From assembly GCA_937892815.1 (NCBI GenBank), contig CALBHZ010000206.1, positions 1 to 9,184 on the forward strand: a stretch of 9,184 nt of DNA, in the 5' to 3' direction. A program made the position numbers and the translations under genes. Shown piece by piece: positions 5,663 through 9,184 of the stretch. Numbering within the stretch: position 1 is the stretch's first letter; every line of letters starts with the position of its first letter. This DNA is from an uncultured archaeon. GTDB taxonomy: Archaea; Thermoproteota; Nitrososphaeria; Conexivisphaerales; CALBHZ01. The notes beneath the pieces were generated by a model. That model did no database searches. It was not told where the DNA came from and was given only the letters and a program-made list of their open reading frames with translations.

Positions 5663-7627
5663 TTGGGAATAAGGCCAGTTTGTAGAACGTTACTGGTGAG
5701 CCCTTTAACGAGAAGAGAGCAAGTACTCAAGGAGCTCACTTTATTTAAGGATTTTCATGTTGAAAAAAAGGAAGGAAGAGGAGAACTATTGGAAAAAGCT
5801 TTGAAGTTAGAGAAAAGGTTAGAAAGGATAATTGATTCCTTAAATTTAGTGATCGAACCGGGTGTGATTGAGATTTTAGAGAAGGGGTACAAGGTATTAG
5901 AGGTGGAGCTAAAGGCAAAGAATTGGCAAGAACTCTTAGAGATTGTAGAGCGAGATATCGGATCAAGAGTTAATGAGGTAGAAGGACTATTAAGAGAGAA
6001 AGATGAAGTAATTAAAAGAATTGAGGAGGGCGAAGCAAGACTAGCCTTTTTAGAGCTCATATCTTCACTTTCTAAAGACCTAAGGGTTTTAAGAGAACTA
6101 AATAAGTTTCATGCAAGATTAGCGATTCTCAAAACTAAGGATATTGAAGAGCTGAGGAAGAGCTTGCCAAGATCCCTAGTTATAAGTGAGGAACTGACGC
6201 CTAAAGACTCCTTAGTGTTTGTAATAGACCGGAAAGGAAGAGGGGATTTCGTTGAAAGAGTTCTAAAGGCGTTCGAAGCTATTATTGTGGATCTCCCTAG
6301 CGAACTGCCGACTATACCGAAAGAGGCATACAACAGAGCATTAATGAAATTAAGGGAAGAAAAGAGAAGGTTGGGAGAGATCTGGAAAAGGCTGGAAGAG
6401 ATTAAAGGAGAAGAGGGAGAGAGATTATTAGCGTATTGGGAAGCTGTAAAAATTGCTAGAGAAGCTTTAGAGAATGGCACGAGTTCACGTAGGTTCTTCA
6501 TTCTAGAGGGATACGTACCAAAAAATAAGGTTGATGAGCTAAGCAAGAGGCTCAAAGGAATAGCTGATTTGATCGTAGAAGAGGATGGTCGTGGTCCAAC
6601 CTTAATGGAAAATAAAGGATATGTTAAAAGCTTCGAGACGATCACATTGGCTCAGGGCCCTCCTTCTCTCCATGAAATTGATCCTACGCCTATAATCTCT
6701 GTGATATTCCCCATTTTCTACGGCCTTATGTTCGCAGATGCCGGGCAGGGCTTTCTCCTCTTTTTACTAGGCCTACTTATTTACGAGAGAGCACGAGGAG
6801 ATTTAAGAAGGTGGGGGATGGCCTTAATGTCGTTTGGCACAGTTGCAACAATAGTAGGACTTGCTATAGGAGAGGTTTTCGGGTTTAGCACCACACATGT
6901 ACCGTATTTAGGAGAATTCCTCTCTCGCTTCAGGTTAATTGAAGTTAAGGAGTTCTCGTCTGCGGTGGTAGGTAAGGTCTTAACTGTGGGTATATTATTC
7001 GGAATATTCCATATAATCTTAGGCTTACTGTTAGATCTTTATCAAAGTATAAGGGGTAAGGAGAGGGAGAAAATATTAGCAGAGAAGTTGCCTTCTCTGC
7101 TCTTATATATAGGAGGATTGCTTTTCGCCTTATCATTCATAGGAGGAGGATACCGGTTTTCGAATATTTTCAGCGATTCCATAGCACCACTTATTGGACT
7201 TCCATGTAGTACCCTTGCCTATATTTCGTTGCCTCTGATAACGATAGCGATTTCACTACTCTTATTTACTAAACCTATTCTTCACAAACGTTTATCATTA
7301 ATGATGGATGGCGTTATTGAACTCTTACTAAAGATCACTGAATTCATGGCAAATACGATAAGTTATGCACGATTAGGGATTCTACTCCTCGTTCATGTAG
7401 CGTTAATGATGGTCGTCAATCTGTCCTTAGGAGCAGGTATGGTAGGTATTCCTTTGGTTATTGTAGGAAACATCGGTGTTATGATGTTAGAAGGGCTTAT
7501 CGTATACATTCAAGCCTTAAGGCTTCATGTATACGAGTGGTTTACTAAGTTTTACAGAGGAGAAGGAGTACCATTTAGGAAGTTTATTTCTGAAACTATT
7601 AGGATAAGGATAAAGTGGGTGAGTTGA
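5663..7627 (+). CDS. atpI: A-type ATP synthase subunit I (membrane stator, a subunit)
   Basis: Subunit I holds the ion half-channels against the K ring and anchors the peripheral stalks. It is 654 residues, a normal length. The soluble N-terminal arm (about 1-335) is rich in Glu/Lys/Leu helices; the membrane domain follows from about 342, with roughly seven or eight segments. Family landmarks are IFPIFYGLMFADAGQG (348-363) at the first membrane helix, TISYARLG (565-572) with the essential arginine R570, E610 and Q617 in the next long helix, and ALRLHVYEWFTKFYRGEG (618-635) with R620. The start is TTG at 5663; no better in-frame start exists. It is transcribed opposite to every other subunit gene, diverges from atpF, and ends only two bases from the end of atpC. 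Confidence 0.97.
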   Translation: MGIRPVCRTLLVSPLTRREQVLKELTLFKDFHVEKKEGRGELLEKALKLEKRLERIIDSLNLVIEPGVIEILEKGYKVLEVELKAKNWQELLEIVERDIGSRVNEVEGLLREKDEVIKRIEEGEARLAFLELISSLSKDLRVLRELNKFHARLAILKTKDIEELRKSLPRSLVISEELTPKDSLVFVIDRKGRGDFVERVLKAFEAIIVDLPSELPTIPKEAYNRALMKLREEKRRLGEIWKRLEEIKGEEGERLLAYWEAVKIAREALENGTSSRRFFILEGYVPKNKVDELSKRLKGIADLIVEEDGRGPTLMENKGYVKSFETITLAQGPPSLHEIDPTPIISVIFPIFYGLMFADAGQGFLLFLLGLLIYERARGDLRRWGMALMSFGTVATIVGLAIGEVFGFSTTHVPYLGEFLSRFRLIEVKEFSSAVVGKVLTVGILFGIFHIILGLLLDLYQSIRGKEREKILAEKLPSLLLYIGGLLFALSFIGGGYRFSNIFSDSIAPLIGLPCSTLAYISLPLITIAISLLLFTKPILHKRLSLMMDGVIELLLKITEFMANTISYARLGILLLVHVALMMVVNLSLGAGMVGIPLVIVGNIGVMMLEGLIVYIQALRLHVYEWFTKFYRGEGVPFRKFISETIRIRIKWVS

Positions 7628-7629
7628 AG

Positions 7630-8682
7630 TTAAAAAAGTATTAATTTCCTAGCGATTTCTTCCCTTGGTAGATTGAATTCAATCCCAAACGCTATCTTAG
7701 ATAGGTTCTCTATCTCAAACTCCTTTAACTTTAAATAGGCCAAGACAGCCGCTGGTGTAGGCTCCTTGTAAAATGTAGTTTTTGCAAGTTCGTAATCCTT
7801 TTCCAACGACCTTTTCTCTAAGAAAGTAATTAAGTCATGTAAGCTATCGATTTTTCCGAGCTCAACATAGCCTAATCTACGAATGATGTCCACCATCTCT
7901 TCTACAGATCTTGCACGAATTAGCCTTCTAATCTTTTCAGCTTCGATCTCCCTTCTTCTAATGAACACTACAAGCTTTTCAATCGTAGTTATCGGGAGAT
8001 CTAAGGCTTTTGCCCTCAATATCGAGAGAACGTTATATGTTCTAATATCATGCCTTATAAATGTCTCAAAGGCCTCTTTGAGCCTTCTATCTGTCTTTTC
8101 AGTTAAAACTCTCGCTATTCCGTTATAGACTTCTCGATCTATATATATGTCGAAAATGGTATGATCTTTACTTTCCTCAAATTCTTTAAGTGCCTGTTTA
8201 AGAGGCTCATAAAAAGGATCTCCTCTCAGTAACTCTATACCCTCTTTAAGCGTCGATGCGGCCATTAGCTTAACGATAAGCTCCCTCCTTTTTAATATCT
8301 CCTCAGCTTTTAAGAAAATTGAGTCCTTTATTTCATCGAAGGCCTTTCCTTCGAGTTTAGCTTTAATCACTATTTTCAAATTCCAGCCTATTAACCTCTT
8401 GAAATAGGCAAGTATAACGCTGGAAAATGGAAACCACCTCCCTAATTGATAATATTGTAAAGCTAGATGCGCTCTTAAAGCGGATTCTATTTTAGTAGCC
8501 GTAAATGGAGGTTTTATAAGGTTGATAACTTCCTTATATGGAGAAGCCGCTAGCTTTTCCATCATCTCCTCTAAACTTTTTGATGAGATTAAAGAGTCGA
8601 TGAATTTCCTATCTAAAAGCATCCCTCTCAATGCATAAGCTTTAACTTCGGAATATGTATCGATTTTTTGTTTCTCAAACAT
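7630..8682 (-). CDS. atpC: A-type ATP synthase subunit C (rotor socket, V-type subunit d homologue)
   Basis: Subunit C is a funnel-shaped helical protein that sits on the K ring and receives the D-F shaft. It is 350 residues, as expected. Recognisable parts are the start EVKAYALRGMLLDRKFIDSL (12-31), the WNLKIVIKAKLEGK helix (100-113), and the C-terminus ending LKEFEIENLSKIAFGIEFNL followed by PREEIARKLILF, which matches the typical end of the family. The ATG at 8682 overlaps the atpH stop (TAATG), with GGGTGA six bases upstream, so it is translated together with atpH. Its 3' end faces atpI two bases away. Confidence 0.95.
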   Translation of the reverse strand: MFEKQKIDTYSEVKAYALRGMLLDRKFIDSLISSKSLEEMMEKLAASPYKEVINLIKPPFTATKIESALRAHLALQYYQLGRWFPFSSVILAYFKRLIGWNLKIVIKAKLEGKAFDEIKDSIFLKAEEILKRRELIVKLMAASTLKEGIELLRGDPFYEPLKQALKEFEESKDHTIFDIYIDREVYNGIARVLTEKTDRRLKEAFETFIRHDIRTYNVLSILRAKALDLPITTIEKLVVFIRRREIEAEKIRRLIRARSVEEMVDIIRRLGYVELGKIDSLHDLITFLEKRSLEKDYELAKTTFYKEPTPAAVLAYLKLKEFEIENLSKIAFGIEFNLPREEIARKLILF

Positions 8683-9008
8683 TACTCTTCACCCAATAAA
8701 ACTTTTAGCGCCAATTCTTTGATCGATTCACGTTTACGCCTAAACGTCTCTATAACCGAGGAGGCTCTCTTAATTCCCTCCTTCTTAATTCTGTCTGCCT
8801 CTCTCTCTGCTCTTCTCCTGTACTCTGCTCTTATAAGCTCTGCTTTACTTTCCATTTCTTTAATATACTTAGCTCTTTCAGTTTTTACGAGTTCATCTAC
8901 TTTATCCCTTAGCTTAGTAGCGCTCTCTCCTACTAACTTATCGAGTTGATCGAGCTCCTTATCTAAATCACTTATAAGCTCTAAGGCTTTTTCGATTCTC
9001 CCTTTCAA
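8682..9008 (-). CDS. atpH: A-type ATP synthase subunit H (peripheral stalk coiled coil)
   Basis: A 108-residue protein that is nearly all charged helix: it begins MKGRIEKALELISDLDKELD, continues with KAELIRAEYRRRAEREADRI, and ends in SIKELALKVLLGEE. The N-terminal region resembles ATP synthase H / V-type G-like subunits, which pair with E in the peripheral stalks. Sequence alone is weak because coiled coils look alike; its place directly upstream of atpC and the absence of any other H candidate make the call. The start is TTG at 9008. No other start codon lies in frame upstream, and a TATA box at 9033-9040 puts transcription start near 9010. Confidence 0.87.
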   Translation of the reverse strand: MKGRIEKALELISDLDKELDQLDKLVGESATKLRDKVDELVKTERAKYIKEMESKAELIRAEYRRRAEREADRIKKEGIKRASSVIETFRRKRESIKELALKVLLGEE

Positions 9009-9032
9009 CCCTCTACACCTTAACCATTTACC

Positions 9033-9040
9033 TATAAAAA
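9033..9040 (-). promoter_or_regulatory. TATA box for the atpH-atpC unit, also a T-tract after tRNA-Lys
   Basis: The minus strand reads CCTTTTTATAGG across 9031-9042. As a TATA box it would start transcription near 9010, at the atpH TTG. The five Ts, 17 to 21 bases downstream of the tRNA 3' end, could also stop the tRNA transcript. Confidence 0.5.
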
Positions 9041-9093
9041 GGATGCTTAAAGAGTAGCGGGCCCGCCGGGATTTGAACCCGGGACTCCCGGGT

Positions 9094-9109
9094 TTCTCCC
9101 CCTTTGGGC
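9094..9109 (-). other. tRNA-Lys intron 2, canonical position 37/38
   Basis: The intron GCCCAAAGGGGGAGAA follows A37. It folds as a bulge-helix-bulge, the archaeal splicing-endonuclease target. The inner helix is CCC/GGG with an AAA loop. The central four pairs are CUUU (positions 32-35) with GGAG. The two three-base bulges are UA|G and AA|A, cut as marked. Confidence 0.9.
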
Positions 9110-9124
9110 TAAAAGCCCGGTGCT

Positions 9125-9140
9125 TTAGGCCTTCCTCAGT
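9125..9140 (-). other. tRNA-Lys intron 1, non-canonical position 22/23 in the D arm
   Basis: The intron ACTGAGGAAGGCCTAA splits the D stem between G22 and A23. A shift by one base (23/24) is equally allowed by the sequence, but 22/23 gives a clean splice motif: bulges AG|A and AA|A around a four-pair central helix AGGU/GCCU. The inner helix is only about two pairs, so this is a relaxed bulge-helix-bulge. Confidence 0.85.
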
Positions 9141-9184
9141 CTACCTGGCTGAGCTACGGGCCCGCCACGGTCAAGGTACTATGC

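Larger units (their letters stand above)
9058..9163 (-). tRNA. tRNA-Lys (UUU) with two introns
   Basis: After removing two 16-base introns, the 106-base gene gives a perfect 74-base tRNA. The acceptor stem is GGGCCCG/CGGGCCC, with T8 A9. The D stem is GCTC/GAGC, the anticodon stem CCGGG/CCCGG, and the anticodon loop CTTTTAA with anticodon UUU (9113-9111). The variable loop is GAGTC, the T stem CCGGG/CCCGG, and the T loop TTCAAAT. The discriminator is G73, as usual for tRNA-Lys, and no CCA is encoded. Every stem is fully paired and very G+C-rich, which suits a thermophile. Without intron removal the D and anticodon arms cannot form, so simple tRNA searches may miss or mis-score this gene. Confidence 0.95.

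Noticed and set aside
5650..5685. ATG-started 11-codon ORF overlapping the start of atpI, considered as a regulatory upstream ORF
   Set aside because: The predicted transcription start (about 5661) lies downstream of its ATG, so it is probably not on the mRNA.
5755..6060. Overlapping minus-strand open frames at 5745-5966 and 5755-6060
   Set aside because: They are Ser/Leu-rich mirrors of the coiled-coil arm of subunit I. Nothing supports expression.
6109..6645. Long open frame (178 codons) on the minus strand inside atpI
   Set aside because: It is the antisense shadow of a Glu/Lys/Leu-rich helical region, with a Ser/Leu/Phe-heavy translation, no promoter or ribosome site, and no recognisable domain. 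The plus-strand frame is clearly subunit I.

Overview
The window is the end of an assembled contig from a thermophilic archaeon. It holds what looks like a complete set of genes for an archaeal A-type (A/V-type) ATP synthase: subunits H, C, I, F, E, A, B, D and K. A tRNA-Lys gene with two introns lies at the right end. Evidence for an archaeon: archaeal-type A and B subunits, a proteolipid with a leader peptide, TATA-box promoters about 26 bases upstream of first genes, bulge-helix-bulge tRNA introns, heavy use of TTG/GTG starts, AGA/AGG and ATA codons, and very G+C-rich tRNA stems in an A+T-leaning genome. The intron in the D-arm of the tRNA, and the gene order D / tiny ORF / K, which resembles the Sulfolobus ATPase operon as I remember it, point to Thermoproteota (Crenarchaeota) or a close TACK relative. 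I cannot name the genus.

Layout, left to right. 1-58 is not genomic: it is an untrimmed Illumina Nextera P5/i5/Tn5 adapter. 59-113 (minus) is the cut-off start of a gene resembling TatA. 114-199 is a short divergent promoter region. 200-412 (plus) is a 70-residue two-helix membrane protein of unknown function. From 5584 down to 409 on the minus strand runs a tightly packed operon F-E-A-B-D-[41-residue ORF]-K. Subunit I (5663-7627) is on the plus strand, divergent from F and convergent with C. C and H (8682-7630 and 9008-8682) form a second minus-strand unit, in the order H then C. The tRNA-Lys gene occupies 9058-9163.

How the genes work together: A and B form the catalytic head, D and F the central shaft, C the socket joining shaft to rotor ring, K the rotor ring, I the ion-conducting stator, and E and H the peripheral stalks. 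The 41-residue ORF in the gap between D and K shows an uninterrupted 3-4-4 (hendecad) hydrophobic pattern, like the right-handed coiled coils of these stalks. It is the least-described protein-coding element here.

Transcription appears to use at least three units (H-C, I, F to K), plus a probable extra promoter just ahead of K. The first genes of units look leaderless or nearly so, while internal genes carry Shine-Dalgarno (SD) sequences matching the archaeal GGAGGTGA. No gap between genes exceeds 300 bases, and I see no CRISPR arrays, insertion sequences or phage genes.
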